Shown here: in pieces, positions 31,651 to 40,224 of the stretch | How positions within the stretch are numbered: the first letter of the stretch is position 1 | How the letters are laid out: every line of letters begins with the position of its first letter | Virus record (IMG/VR): IMGVR_UViG_3300020222_000019 | Span: 1-60,635 of that record | DNA from: a virus | Reading direction: 5' to 3' (one strand) | Length of the DNA stretch: 60,635 nt | Translations under genes and position numbers: made by a program | Notes under the pieces: generated by a model | The model's input: only the letters and a program-made list of their open reading frames with translations | Told to the model about the DNA's origin: nothing | Databases searched by the model: none

Positions 31651-31658
31651 AATAAATA
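31651..31658 (-). promoter_or_regulatory. TATTTATT box before the acidic coiled-coil gene
   Basis: On the minus strand TATTTATT ends 5 nt before the ATG at 31645. It is a putative late promoter element. Confidence 0.4.
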
Positions 31659-31728
31659 CCCAAAACTTTACAAATATGAATGTTTGAAGATATTTATATA
31701 GAAATAAACCTAATAAAAACAAATTATT

Positions 31729-31878
31729 ATGGGATGTGGTTGTAAGAACAAAGGAAACCAAGCGGCAGCACCTCAACAAGCAACAAGAACTGAACCGGCA
31801 CCAAAACCAGCTGTTCAGAATCAAACTGTACAAGAGTCTGTTAAAAAAGTAATCGAAAAGTATTACAATAAAAAATAA
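31729..31878 (+). CDS. Small Cys-rich start/tag-like end protein
   Basis: A 49-residue protein from the ATG at 31729: MGCGCKNKGNQAAAPQQATR, an Ala/Pro linker, and QNQTVQESVKKVIEKYYNKK. The Cys-Gly-Cys start recurs in tiny proteins near structural genes of similar phages, to my memory. The C-terminal helix resembles the amphipathic tags seen elsewhere here. The function is unknown. A TATTTATA box lies 37-44 nt upstream and a terminator follows. Confidence 0.6.
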   Translation: MGCGCKNKGNQAAAPQQATRTEPAPKPAVQNQTVQESVKKVIEKYYNKK

Positions 31879-31903
31879 TTTCCTTTGGCCAAAGAAAAAT
31901 TAA

Positions 31904-31930
31904 GGGTGGAAAATTTTTCCACCTTTTTTT
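31904..31930 (+). terminator. Rho-independent terminator
   Basis: GGTGGAAAA / TTTTCCACC followed by TTTTTTT on the plus strand (stem 31905-31923). It ends the transcript of the 49-residue gene. Confidence 0.85.
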
Positions 31931-31931
31931 G

Positions 31932-31939
31932 TATTTATA
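31932..31939 (+). promoter_or_regulatory. TATTTATA box
   Basis: TATTTATA ends 4 nt before the ATG at 31944, directly after the terminator T-run. It is a putative late promoter element. Confidence 0.45.
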
Positions 31940-31943
31940 AGAT

Positions 31944-33068
31944 ATGGCAAAATTAGATCAATTTCTTGAGTGGTTCCACGATGGTAGAGAATATTATTAC
32001 AATAATTTATTAAACACATTTCAAACGACTCGTAAATTTCTCCAAACCGTAATTAAATATGGTGAACAAGACAATATTGATATTTCATATATTCCATCTA
32101 GTGAATTTGAAGAAGATGAAGGATTATTTGACTTTTTAGCTGAAAATGGTTTTTTAGATGATATAAAATATGGAGATTTAGAAGACCATTTAAGAAATTA
32201 TTATCTTCTTTGGTTGATGAATAAAGATGAAATCGGATGTTTGAAATTTATATGTGATAATATCCTTACAGATGTTGAACCAAGAGATGATGGGTACTGG
32301 TTAAGGTTAAGGGATAGAGAAGAACTTGCTGATTTTTTTAGAAGTAGTAGTAGAAGAAGTGACTATGATTTACAAGATATTGCAAAACAAGTATTAGGTG
32401 ATGGTCTTGATTATGATAGATATTGGAATACAACTGATGATGTTTATAGAGATGTTATTGAAGAACTGGATGAAAAAAATATTCGAACTCTTGCAAATTA
32501 CATTTTAGGAAGTATTGGAAATATCGATTTAAATACTGATGATTATAATTCAGATTTTTTTGAAGAATTGGCTCAAATACAAGCTCGTGATGGTGTATTT
32601 CAAATTACCCAGGATAATGTAATGTCTTTAATTAAAGATGATGACGCTATGAATGAATTAATGAATGGTAAGGATTTATCTGATTTGAAAAGTGATTTAT
32701 ATTCAATACATAGTAATGCTTATAACAGTACTTATGAAAATACGATATATAGTCAAGTTATGGAAGGGCTTAAAGAATATTTTTCATCCCCAATTGATGT
32801 AGTTGCAACAAAAGTTGGTGAAAAAACAAAATATATTTCATACATTAAAATTCGTGATTTCTACGGTAATGTTATGAAATTTATTGAAGGAAATCTTGGT
32901 GGTGGTTGGAATGAAAGTGTTTTAGAATACTTTGGTTCATATACAGGAATGATGAATCAACTATTCAGAGAAGATGTTTATGAACCAATTGATTTTAGAA
33001 TCGATGACTATCCAGATTATAGAGAAGTTGACAAAGCAATAAATGATTACTTCAGTGACTACATTTAA
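31944..33068 (+). CDS. Hypothetical acidic protein, probably late
   Basis: A 374-residue, acidic, Asp/Tyr-rich protein (MAKLDQFLEWFHDGREYYYN). It has GYWLRLRDREELADFFRSSS and a central helical region. No domain was recognised. It has its own TATTTATA box immediately upstream and stands between two terminators with one further gene, so it probably belongs to the late class. Confidence 0.6.
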   Translation: MAKLDQFLEWFHDGREYYYNNLLNTFQTTRKFLQTVIKYGEQDNIDISYIPSSEFEEDEGLFDFLAENGFLDDIKYGDLEDHLRNYYLLWLMNKDEIGCLKFICDNILTDVEPRDDGYWLRLRDREELADFFRSSSRRSDYDLQDIAKQVLGDGLDYDRYWNTTDDVYRDVIEELDEKNIRTLANYILGSIGNIDLNTDDYNSDFFEELAQIQARDGVFQITQDNVMSLIKDDDAMNELMNGKDLSDLKSDLYSIHSNAYNSTYENTIYSQVMEGLKEYFSSPIDVVATKVGEKTKYISYIKIRDFYGNVMKFIEGNLGGGWNESVLEYFGSYTGMMNQLFREDVYEPIDFRIDDYPDYREVDKAINDYFSDYI

Positions 33069-33120
33069 CAACTATTTATAAATTAAATTAAAACTTGTAT
33101 CCATTATAAAAAAATGGAAT

Positions 33121-33816
33121 ATGAGAAAAATTAACAAAAATTCAAGAAGAGGTATTGTAAACCTATTTGCCGATTTTATTCTTACAAGAATAGATAAAAA
33201 AGAAAATTCAATTATCCAGGTAACAGATTGTGAATCATTTATGGTTATCCACGGACAAACAACATCAAAAGACGTATTGGATTTAGATAAAATTAAAACA
33301 GACTTTTTTGAGTGGTTTAAAGATATTTTAGATGTGGTTGGAATAAAACAGATTAATACTTTAGATATTATCCGTTACGACCAGGAAATCAACAACATTG
33401 AAAAGGGTTGGATTAATGTAAATAAAGAAGTGTTCGTTGAAGAAGATGAACCTATTCACGAACTTAATGTATCTTCTGAATTTCCATACGGTTACAGTTT
33501 AAATTGTGGTAGACTTATGACTTATTATTCACACTATGTTTTTAATCATATGTATAGTCTTATGGGTGTTGACAGTTTGAAATTTTATTTCACAAAAGAA
33601 GAAGATGAAAATGAAGATTTAAAAATTAAAATTATATCTGATTCTAAATATAACAAAGACATTATCAAATCTTTAGTACTTGACGTATTTTCTTTTGATT
33701 TAGAAGACTTTAAAGAATATGTTAAGGATTATGACCTTTTACAAGACATCTTATTTCCTGGTAAAGATAAACCATATACAAAACAAGATAAGTTAGAACA
33801 CATAATAGTATTCTAA
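33121..33816 (+). CDS. Hypothetical protein, probably late
   Basis: A 231-residue alpha/beta protein (MRKINKNSRRGIVNLFADFI) with beta-rich SIIQVTDCESFMVIHGQTTS and FPYGYSLNCGRLMTYYSHYV. The family is unknown. A TATTTATA box lies ~45 nt upstream of the ATG, and a small stem (TCCATT / AATGGA, 33100-33118) sits just before the start codon and could affect translation. Confidence 0.6.
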   Translation: MRKINKNSRRGIVNLFADFILTRIDKKENSIIQVTDCESFMVIHGQTTSKDVLDLDKIKTDFFEWFKDILDVVGIKQINTLDIIRYDQEINNIEKGWINVNKEVFVEEDEPIHELNVSSEFPYGYSLNCGRLMTYYSHYVFNHMYSLMGVDSLKFYFTKEEDENEDLKIKIISDSKYNKDIIKSLVLDVFSFDLEDFKEYVKDYDLLQDILFPGKDKPYTKQDKLEHIIVF

Positions 33817-33820
33817 AAAG

Positions 33821-33850
33821 AAACCCCACCTTTTGAGTGGGGTTTTTTAT
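33821..33850. terminator. Bidirectional terminator
   Basis: AACCCCAC / GTGGGGTT (33822-33829 and 33837-33844) with a T-run on the plus strand (TTTTTT) and A-rich DNA on the other side. It lies between converging genes at 33816 (+) and 33851 (-). Confidence 0.85.
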
Positions 33851-34135
33851 TTAATCAATTAAAAATCCTTTTATTATTTCAAAACCTTCATTGATATCGT
33901 CAAAGTCTCTATCTGGTGCAAAAAGTTCTGTATTTGGGTTATCTTCTGGAGATTCAATCAACATAAAAGCCGGAACATATTCATTACCTGTTACTTCAAC
34001 AAATAAATCGTATTCCGCTTCGTGTTCGTGAATATCTCGATCAACATATGGAATATTTTCTTTATCCAACATTTCTTTTAGGTCCACACAGAAAGGACAA
34101 CCTTTCATTGTGAATAACACTGCTAACTTATCCAT
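33851..34135 (-). CDS. Glutaredoxin-like protein
   Basis: A 94-residue thioredoxin-fold protein with active site GCPFCVDLKEML (CPFC, residues 13-16) and TGNEYVPAFMLI in place of the cis-Pro TVP loop. It resembles phage glutaredoxins that reduce ribonucleotide reductase. No ribonucleotide reductase is in this window. It overlaps the upstream thioredoxin gene by 8 nt, so the two are coupled. Confidence 0.85.
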   Translation of the reverse strand: MDKLAVLFTMKGCPFCVDLKEMLDKENIPYVDRDIHEHEAEYDLFVEVTGNEYVPAFMLIESPEDNPNTELFAPDRDFDDINEGFEIIKGFLID

Positions 34136-34442
34136 TAATTAATTCTGTTACTAATCCGTTTATTTGTCCTTCACTTAACATACCAACTCTCGTTTCAATA
34201 ACTTGTCCTGCATTAAATATTTTTACAGTTGGGATGCTTCTAACACCAAGGGCTGCACTTACTTCTTGATTTAAATCGACATTCATTGTGTACATTTTAA
34301 CATCTGAAGTATTTTGATTTGCTACTTTTTCAAAAGCTGGTTTCATCATACGACAAGGTCCACACCATTCTGCCCAGAATTCAACAATAACTTTCTTTCC
34401 GGCATTAATTTCATTTTGTAAGTCAACACTACTAATTTCCAT
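34128..34442 (-). CDS. Thioredoxin
   Basis: A 104-residue thioredoxin with active site EFWAEWCGPCRMMKP (WCGPC, residues ~28-32) and cis-Pro loop RSIPTVKIF. All core positions are typical. The ATG at 34442 was preferred to the GTG one codon earlier. It could serve as a reductant for ribonucleotide reductase or as a DNA polymerase processivity factor as in T7; the sequence does not decide. Confidence 0.95.
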   Translation of the reverse strand: MEISSVDLQNEINAGKKVIVEFWAEWCGPCRMMKPAFEKVANQNTSDVKMYTMNVDLNQEVSAALGVRSIPTVKIFNAGQVIETRVGMLSEGQINGLVTELING

Positions 34443-34785
34443 CACTTTCTTTTAATTTTAATAAATTTTTTATGAAGAACTTTGTTTCTTCTATTTTATC
34501 TGGTTCAAAATAAACCTTTATTTGGTAGAATGTTTCCATCCCATCCTTTCTTGATAAATATACAAAAATTCCGGATTTGTTTTTTAAGATTGCATCAGTA
34601 TATGTTAATCCATCTTCATACATATTAATATCACAATATTCTAATGTAAATTTTTTTTCAATAAGAAGTTCTGGTGATATTTTAACTTTGGCAAACACTC
34701 GGCTCTTTGAATAAAGTTTTCCTTCTTTTTCGTACAATAATTTAAGGAACTCATCTTCCTTTTCAAAAAACTTTTTAGATTCCAT
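34432..34785 (-). CDS. Hypothetical protein
   Basis: A 117-residue alpha/beta protein (MESKKFFEKEDEFLKLLYEK) with a beta-rich centre (ISPELLIEKKFTLEYCDINM). The family is unknown. It precedes thioredoxin with an 11-nt overlap, so it probably belongs to the redox operon. Confidence 0.55.
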   Translation of the reverse strand: MESKKFFEKEDEFLKLLYEKEGKLYSKSRVFAKVKISPELLIEKKFTLEYCDINMYEDGLTYTDAILKNKSGIFVYLSRKDGMETFYQIKVYFEPDKIEETKFFIKNLLKLKESDGN

Positions 34786-34802
34786 ATTTCAATATTAAAA
34801 TG

Positions 34803-34824
34803 AAGTGGTGAAAAGTCACCACTT
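34803..34824 (-). terminator. Hairpin after the DUF932 gene
   Basis: Perfect 9-bp stem AAGTGGTGA / TCACCACTT with a 4-nt loop. The T-run on the minus strand is short (CATTTTAATATT), so termination may be partial. Confidence 0.6.
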
Positions 34825-34829
34825 TATTA

Positions 34830-35585
34830 TTAAATCATTGTTTCAGCCAATTCCCAAAGTTTAGTATTAATATTGTTTTGTGATATAATATTTTCAATAC
34901 TTTTCATTTTTGTTATTTTACCACGATTGTTTGTTACTTTAACACCACCACGAATAAGTTTTTCTTGTATTACATTAAAAACTTTCCACATATCATCACC
35001 TTCATCATCTTTTCTATTTGGTGTTAACAATCCAAGTATTTCTAAATCGGTCAATGTTTTTTCACTATTGAATCTGATTTTAGCCGATTCTCGAACAAAA
35101 TCAATTTTTTCATCAGTTGTTAATTCACGACGCATCATACGACCAACCGATTGTTCAATCATTGGTAATTTTTTAGAAAATGAATCGGCCAATTGTTTAA
35201 CATCGTCAAGTTGGAACTGATTATGTCTCATTGTAAATTTTTCAGCGACTGCTGTAGGTACTGTTAAACCATTAGAACATACCAATCTAAAAAGACCTGA
35301 ACCCATGGAAAACGCGGCAGTTCCATTATGTGAATTCCTAACAATTGCCTCAACTAAAGTGTCACCAATTTTTGGTAATTCACCATTACGGAATTTGATT
35401 TCGTGAAGACTATGAATACCCTTACCTGTTTGTTTTACTGATGATACCTGCCAACCTTCACGGTCAAAAAATTCAATAACTTCTTCTGTTGGTACAAAAG
35501 TATATTTGCCAGTCATTTTTGGTGATGGTGAAGTTGCAAATACTGATGGTGCTGTAGATTTAATTAATTCTGGGGTGTATAACAT
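34830..35585 (-). CDS. DUF932 (phage/plasmid-related) protein
   Basis: A 251-residue DUF932 protein. Signature segments are FFDREGWQVSSVKQ near the start, EAIVRNSHNGTAAFSMGSGL, FRLVCSNGLTVP and a helical C-terminal half. The family is widespread on phages and plasmids, is often associated with anti-restriction or DNA-binding proteins, and lacks a defined activity. A near-consensus promoter lies 26 nt upstream. Confidence 0.85.
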   Translation of the reverse strand: MLYTPELIKSTAPSVFATSPSPKMTGKYTFVPTEEVIEFFDREGWQVSSVKQTGKGIHSLHEIKFRNGELPKIGDTLVEAIVRNSHNGTAAFSMGSGLFRLVCSNGLTVPTAVAEKFTMRHNQFQLDDVKQLADSFSKKLPMIEQSVGRMMRRELTTDEKIDFVRESAKIRFNSEKTLTDLEILGLLTPNRKDDEGDDMWKVFNVIQEKLIRGGVKVTNNRGKITKMKSIENIISQNNINTKLWELAETMI

Positions 35586-35610
35586 ATTTTAGATTTTTTT
35601 GATTACACTA

Positions 35611-35640
35611 CAAAATTAGTAATTTTTTTTTAATTACAAA
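35611..35640 (-). promoter_or_regulatory. Likely promoter of the DUF932 gene
   Basis: On the minus strand TTTG (35640-35637), 18 nt, then TAATTTTG (35618-35611). The spacing is one short of consensus and the leader would be ~20 nt. Confidence 0.5.
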
Positions 35641-35653
35641 ATTTTATATCAAA

Positions 35654-35944
35654 TTAATTTAAAATAATATCACCAAAGCTTGTTTTTTGAATTACTTTAT
35701 CAAGATATTTTTCTTTTTGTTTTGTAATTTCTGGAATTTTTAGTTCAACAACAATACTAACAATCTGATTCCTTGAAAGTACAATGTCTTTTCCTTCTTC
35801 AAGATTCTTTTCGCACCTTTCTCTTAATTTTTTGTAGAAATCGTCTTTTTGTAAATCACCAATTAATGTAATTAAATCATTTGGGTTATTTTCAAAGAAA
35901 TTGACTAACTGAGTTATATAAATTTCTAAATCAACATTTTTCAT
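35654..35944 (-). CDS. Hypothetical helical protein
   Basis: A 96-residue, mainly helical protein (MKNVDLEIYITQLVNFFENN, PNDLITLIGDLQKDDFYKKL). I recall close relatives as small conserved proteins of Bacteroidota phages, without a known function. It follows the WC/LRR protein. Confidence 0.6.
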   Translation of the reverse strand: MKNVDLEIYITQLVNFFENNPNDLITLIGDLQKDDFYKKLRERCEKNLEEGKDIVLSRNQIVSIVVELKIPEITKQKEKYLDKVIQKTSFGDIILN

Positions 35945-35976
35945 AAAAAATTTTTAGAATTAAGTTTTTACTAATA

Positions 35977-37947
35977 TCATCCTAATTCTGAACACATGTC
36001 AAAATATTCGTCAGGTCTATTTGTGTCCCAAAGTGTTGCGCCAGGTTCAATACTAAAATAATTTTTTAGTCCGGCTGGTAGATTTTCTTCTTTAAGATTG
36101 TCTGAACCAAGAATTGATATAAAGTCTAAACAATAGATATCTGCAATCGATTCTGGTAAAGTTTTTAAATTTTTATTGTTTGTTAAGTTAAGGAACGACA
36201 ATCTTTTTAAATTTCCAATTTCTTCTGGTAATTCACTAATAATATTTTCAAATACCAAAGTTCTAACATTTGTAAATTTAGAAATACTTGATGGTATTTT
36301 TATTACAATAGTGTCATCTTTACTTTTATTTTCTATTTGTAAGAATCTTGTATCTTCCGGAATCAAATCAAATAATTCTTCAAGACCAAACATTCTGGCG
36401 TATTTAGCATTTGCGTCAGTTGGGTATGCAATACCAACAAAATTTGTTTTAAAGTCAGTTGTAAGTTCGTTTCTATATTTTTGTTTAAGACTTTTTAAGT
36501 ACGGTCTCATTTCTTTACTTAACACAACTTCGATATCATTTTCTGAAAGGTCTTTCAAAGATTTTTGTAATAGTTTTTCTTTCTTCTTTGAAACATAATA
36601 TGACATTCCACTTGGTGATAAACTTCTTACCATTGCGGCGCTTAATTCATTTCCAAGACCAATATATTTCTTTTGTAGTTCTTCTGGTAAATTACCAAAT
36701 ATATCTGCACCTTTTTGACCCATACCATTAAAGTCAGGACCTCTAAGTTCCATCCATAATTCAATTTCTTGTTCACTTCCAAGTTCTGCTAGAGGGTCTG
36801 TTGTTGAAAGGTTGTAGTGTTTATATCTATTTAACTTTTCCTGGTCTTCTTGTGTATATGGTTTTGCTTCCAAATATTGTTTTTTACCATCTAATACCGG
36901 AACTTTTTTAGTAATTTCAGACCAAGGAATTACAGTAGATCCAGCATATCTTCCAGAGTTAGAACCATCAGCAAGTCTCATTTCCCCATATCTATCAACC
37001 AAAATTACAGTTGCGTAATTCAAATCAGAAGAAGGTAAATTTTTATTAATGATATAATAAAGTGTTAGGTTTTGATTCAATCTATAATTGTAATAATAGT
37101 TTCCTGAACCTTCCCAAGATGTACACCATCTTCTATCTGGTGCATGTTTTTTTCTAATGTTAATACACTTATGTTTTTGATCTGGTGCAAATATTAACAC
37201 ATCATCATCTTCATAAGGAATATTAACATCACTTAAATCAATTTCTGGAACCGAATATTCACTTTCTTCCATTGGTGTATAACCATCAACAATATGTTCA
37301 AATTCTTCAAAATTCATAAACTTACTCAACTTTGAATTAATTGGTAGAAGTTCAAAGTGTCTAACAAATCTTTTCGCTCTTGGTAAGAAAGTTGTCATTG
37401 CATCTTCATCCGGATTTTCTTCGTGGAATTTTTGTGTAATTGCAGCAACAAGTTCGTTTATTCCTTGGTTATTAAATTTCGAAAAGTATTTAGCAACTAA
37501 TTCATTAAGTTCGGTAGGATTAAATGACAATACATCTCTTTTAAATTCTTTAAGTTTTGGGAAATGTGTTTTAACTTCGAAAAACTTTTTGATATTAAGT
37601 TTTGTTAATTGTAAATCAACTTGTACTGTTCCTCTCCATTTATTGATATAATCTTGAACCATACCTTCAAGGTCTTTTTTACTTTTTTGTTTTGTAGATT
37701 TGTCAGTAATTAATTTTTTAACCTTATCATAGTCGTGTTTAAAAATGTCTCTATCTTCATTATCAAATGCTGCCTTAAATCTTTCAAAATCGGCAATTGT
37801 TTTTCTGATATCTTCTTCAGTATCTTCTGTCTGTTTAGAAAACTTATCCACAAGTTTTTTAACTGTTGATTCTGGGTATTCTAAAAGTATTTTTTTTGTT
37901 TGTAAATTTTCTTTTACAACTTTAGATAGAAGTCCAAGTAATTCCAT
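35977..37947 (-). CDS. Tagged WC-motif/leucine-rich-repeat protein, paralogue 3
   Basis: A 656-residue protein. It begins with a tag-like helix (MELLGLLSKVVKENLQTKKI), then a long helical region rich in Lys and Phe. Near residues ~250-340 lies the WC-type domain: YEDDDVLIFAPDQKHKC, DRRWCTSWEGSGNYYYNYRL and LTLYYIINKNLP. The C-terminal ~120 residues contain leucine-rich repeats (ISELPEEIGNLKRLSFLNLT and NNKNLKTLPESIADIYCLDF). Leucine-rich repeats usually bind proteins. A TATTTATA box lies 13 nt upstream. The role is unknown; it could be a large virion or injected protein. Confidence 0.65.
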   Translation of the reverse strand: MELLGLLSKVVKENLQTKKILLEYPESTVKKLVDKFSKQTEDTEEDIRKTIADFERFKAAFDNEDRDIFKHDYDKVKKLITDKSTKQKSKKDLEGMVQDYINKWRGTVQVDLQLTKLNIKKFFEVKTHFPKLKEFKRDVLSFNPTELNELVAKYFSKFNNQGINELVAAITQKFHEENPDEDAMTTFLPRAKRFVRHFELLPINSKLSKFMNFEEFEHIVDGYTPMEESEYSVPEIDLSDVNIPYEDDDVLIFAPDQKHKCINIRKKHAPDRRWCTSWEGSGNYYYNYRLNQNLTLYYIINKNLPSSDLNYATVILVDRYGEMRLADGSNSGRYAGSTVIPWSEITKKVPVLDGKKQYLEAKPYTQEDQEKLNRYKHYNLSTTDPLAELGSEQEIELWMELRGPDFNGMGQKGADIFGNLPEELQKKYIGLGNELSAAMVRSLSPSGMSYYVSKKKEKLLQKSLKDLSENDIEVVLSKEMRPYLKSLKQKYRNELTTDFKTNFVGIAYPTDANAKYARMFGLEELFDLIPEDTRFLQIENKSKDDTIVIKIPSSISKFTNVRTLVFENIISELPEEIGNLKRLSFLNLTNNKNLKTLPESIADIYCLDFISILGSDNLKEENLPAGLKNYFSIEPGATLWDTNRPDEYFDMCSELG

Positions 37948-37960
37948 AAATTATTTTATT

Positions 37961-37968
37961 TATAAATA
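37961..37968 (-). promoter_or_regulatory. TATTTATA box before the WC/LRR gene
   Basis: On the minus strand TATTTATA lies 13 nt before the ATG at 37947. It is a putative late promoter element. Confidence 0.35.
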
Positions 37969-38041
37969 TTATAAAACATTAAAAAATTAAGTATTTATTG
38001 TTTATATGTCAAATCACATCAATTATTATTTAAAATAAAAA

Positions 38042-38203
38042 ATGGAAAATAAAGAATCAACAAAAGTAGGTTGTCAAGCCTGTAAAACAAATAAAGGTGT
38101 TATAAGAACACAAAGATTAGTTTTTACTTTAGGAACTATAATATCAGTATTGGCTGTTTATGGTGGTATAAGATTGATTCAAGATATTTCTTCTTTATTT
38201 TAA
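38042..38203 (+). CDS. Small Cys-motif membrane protein
   Basis: A 53-residue protein from the ATG at 38042 (MENKESTKVGCQACKTNKGV) with a CxxC motif and one membrane helix (FTLGTIISVLAVYGGIRLI). It is comparable in size to the Cys-Gly-Cys small protein at 31,729. It overlaps the end of dnaJ by 4 nt in convergent orientation. Confidence 0.55.
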   Translation: MENKESTKVGCQACKTNKGVIRTQRLVFTLGTIISVLAVYGGIRLIQDISSLF

Positions 38204-39126
38204 TCCCTATGATATTTGACAAATTGGTTAATTAATAAATCACCAATAGTTTCTAATTTAAAACCTTTTGATTTAACTCTGAGTGGTTTTGAAGTATCAA
38301 ATGTCTTTGGAAATTTTATTGTTAAGGGTCCGTCTGGATGTGGGATTTCAAAAGATTGTCCTTTTAAATCTTCTAAATCAAAATAAATATCATAAACAAG
38401 GTTGTTACCATACTTTTGGAAATTATTTTCTTTTTCCAATTGTATTCTAACAATCAAATCACCAAAAATACCATTTCTAAAATCACCCATTGATTGTAAT
38501 CTCAAAAATTGTCCGTCATCAATGCCGTGTGGTATTTTCACTTCAACATTTTTCATTTCGTCTTTGGTACCACTTCCAGAACAAACAAAACAAGGGTTTA
38601 CCAAAACGTGTCCAGAACCACCACAACCATTACATTGCATTGAAACCATCTGAATAAACATTCCATTACCCATCTGTTTTAATATTTGTCCAGATCCATT
38701 ACAAGTCGCACAAACCCTTTTATCACCACCACTTCCACTACAAGTATCACAACTTGTTTTTCTTTTGAATGTTATATTTTTCTTCTGACCTAAATATGAT
38801 TCAAGTGTACCAATATTGACAGTTATATTTGTTGTGTGTGTTCTTTTTTCTTGTCTTTGATTGAACATAGAATTGAACATTTCCTGGAAAGTGGTTCCAA
38901 ATCCACCATTCATTCCTGCAAAAGGATTTTTTCTTTCAATATCATACCGTTGTCTTTTTTTTTCATCACCAACAATATCGTATGCAACTGAAATTTGTTT
39001 GAATAGTTCTTCGTCGCCACCTTTATCCGGATGGTTTTCTTTAACTAACTTTCTATATGCTTTTTTTATTTCATCTTGTGCTGCAGTTTCTTCAACACCT
39101 AATATCGAATAATAATCAGTATTCAT
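38200..39126 (-). CDS. dnaJ: DnaJ co-chaperone
   Basis: A 308-residue type I (DnaJ-like) Hsp40. The J domain at residues 1-70 has the HPDKG motif (KLVKENHPDKGGDEE). The zinc-binding region has four CxxCxGxG repeats: CDTCSGSG, CATCNGSG, CNGCGGSG and CFVCSGSG. A short C-terminal substrate-binding domain ends in KSKGFKLETIGDLLI. It would recruit a Hsp70 (host DnaK or a phage one outside the window) for folding or assembly of virion proteins. Confidence 0.95.
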   Translation of the reverse strand: MNTDYYSILGVEETAAQDEIKKAYRKLVKENHPDKGGDEELFKQISVAYDIVGDEKKRQRYDIERKNPFAGMNGGFGTTFQEMFNSMFNQRQEKRTHTTNITVNIGTLESYLGQKKNITFKRKTSCDTCSGSGGDKRVCATCNGSGQILKQMGNGMFIQMVSMQCNGCGGSGHVLVNPCFVCSGSGTKDEMKNVEVKIPHGIDDGQFLRLQSMGDFRNGIFGDLIVRIQLEKENNFQKYGNNLVYDIYFDLEDLKGQSFEIPHPDGPLTIKFPKTFDTSKPLRVKSKGFKLETIGDLLINQFVKYHRD

Positions 39127-39172
39127 TTATTGTTTCTTTTTGATATTTTTATATAAAGATAAAAAAAATTTT

Positions 39173-39811
39173 ATGAAATATCTAATAGTTCTATTCAAAA
39201 ATAAAGAAAGGAAAAAAATAATCAAGAAGTTTAAAACCTATGAAAGGGCTAAAAAATTTTTAGATAATAGAATTTCTAACAATAATATTGTTTTTGATAA
39301 ACAGATTGAAAATGGTAAGACTTGTAGTTTTGAAATTGGTCTATTGGAAAAAAATTCAAGTAATTTTGATTTATATTTTGTAAAAGATGAATTAGGTAGA
39401 CAAGTCAAAGTAGATTTAGATGATTCTGAATATAAAATTTTACAGATACAAAAATATCAAATAGAAGAATTAATTTTTGATATTTCAAAAAATAAAAAAT
39501 TAACAATAGATGAATTCATTTCTAATTATTTAAAACGCGGTTCAATTAAATTAATATCAAAACTAAATAATAAAATTGTTGTCCAGGATGACGATAATTT
39601 TAATTTATTTTCACTTAAGAGTGAAGAAGATTGTTATCGATTTACCCAAGTATTGCAAACGTATATGTTAGAAAAGAAAAGAGGTGATTGTATTATTGTT
39701 TTAGATTCATCTTTACCTCAAAAAAAATACCTTTATTCTCTTTTAGAGTCCAAAGGTATTTCAAAATCAATTCTATATAAAAAATCAACTACTTTTTTTA
39801 CTGGTGAATAG
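39173..39811 (+). CDS. Hypothetical protein
   Basis: A 212-residue, Lys/Ile-rich protein from the ATG at 39173 (MKYLIVLFKNKERKKIIKKF). It has FYFVKDELGRQVKVDLDDSE-type strands and a helical middle. I recall relatives in similar phages without function. An upstream TTG start is unlikely. It converges with the gene at 39,785 with a 27-nt overlap. Confidence 0.6.
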   Translation: MKYLIVLFKNKERKKIIKKFKTYERAKKFLDNRISNNNIVFDKQIENGKTCSFEIGLLEKNSSNFDLYFVKDELGRQVKVDLDDSEYKILQIQKYQIEELIFDISKNKKLTIDEFISNYLKRGSIKLISKLNNKIVVQDDDNFNLFSLKSEEDCYRFTQVLQTYMLEKKRGDCIIVLDSSLPQKKYLYSLLESKGISKSILYKKSTTFFTGE

Positions 39812-40105
39812 TTTTCTTAGTTTAGAAAAAAAAGTTTCTTTTATGATTTCTTCTTCAATCATTATAGGTTCTTCTTTGTATGAATTTTCCAATATGAAGA
39901 CAATTTCGGTACCAGATATATCTATTTTAATCTGAGTATCATCAATTTTTAAATTTCTAAAATTTGATTTAACAAAATTAAAATCGATTTGGTTTAATTC
40001 ATATATCAATACAGACTTACTTCTTGGGAATAACCCTTGAATACCATCAACAATTAAAGCCAACTTTCCTAATGAATCTTCAAAACTGTTTTGATTCTCT
40101 GCCAT
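39785..40105 (-). CDS. Hypothetical protein
   Basis: A 106-residue protein with an N-terminal helical part (FEDSLGKLALIVDGIQGLFP), a strand-rich middle and a basic C-terminus (FFSKLRKLFTSKKSS). The family is unknown. Confidence 0.55.
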   Translation of the reverse strand: MAENQNSFEDSLGKLALIVDGIQGLFPRSKSVLIYELNQIDFNFVKSNFRNLKIDDTQIKIDISGTEIVFILENSYKEEPIMIEEEIIKETFFSKLRKLFTSKKSS

Positions 40106-40224
40106 AGTGAAATTTTTTCTTTTTTAATTGGTGTTATTTCTTCTTTCTTTAATTTTTTAATCTGTTGAATGAAGTTTAATTTTTCTTTTTCTAAACTTTC
40201 CTGATCTTTTTTAATTTCATTCAT
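40069..40224 (-). CDS. Hypothetical helical protein
   Basis: A ~51-residue Lys/Glu-rich helix (MNEIKKDQESLEKEKLNFIQ) ending in SLWQRIKTVLKIH. In-frame ATGs at 40236 and 40260 would lengthen it but overlap the upstream gene more; 40224 leaves an 8-nt overlap. The family is unknown. Confidence 0.45.
   Translation of the reverse strand: MNEIKKDQESLEKEKLNFIQQIKKLKKEEITPIKKEKISLWQRIKTVLKIH

Noticed and set aside
36176-36598. Plus-strand frame opposite the WC/LRR gene, and similar shadows at 42134, 44845 and 54024
   Set aside because: All are Ser/Leu/Phe-rich mirrors of Lys/Glu-rich coding sequence on the other strand.
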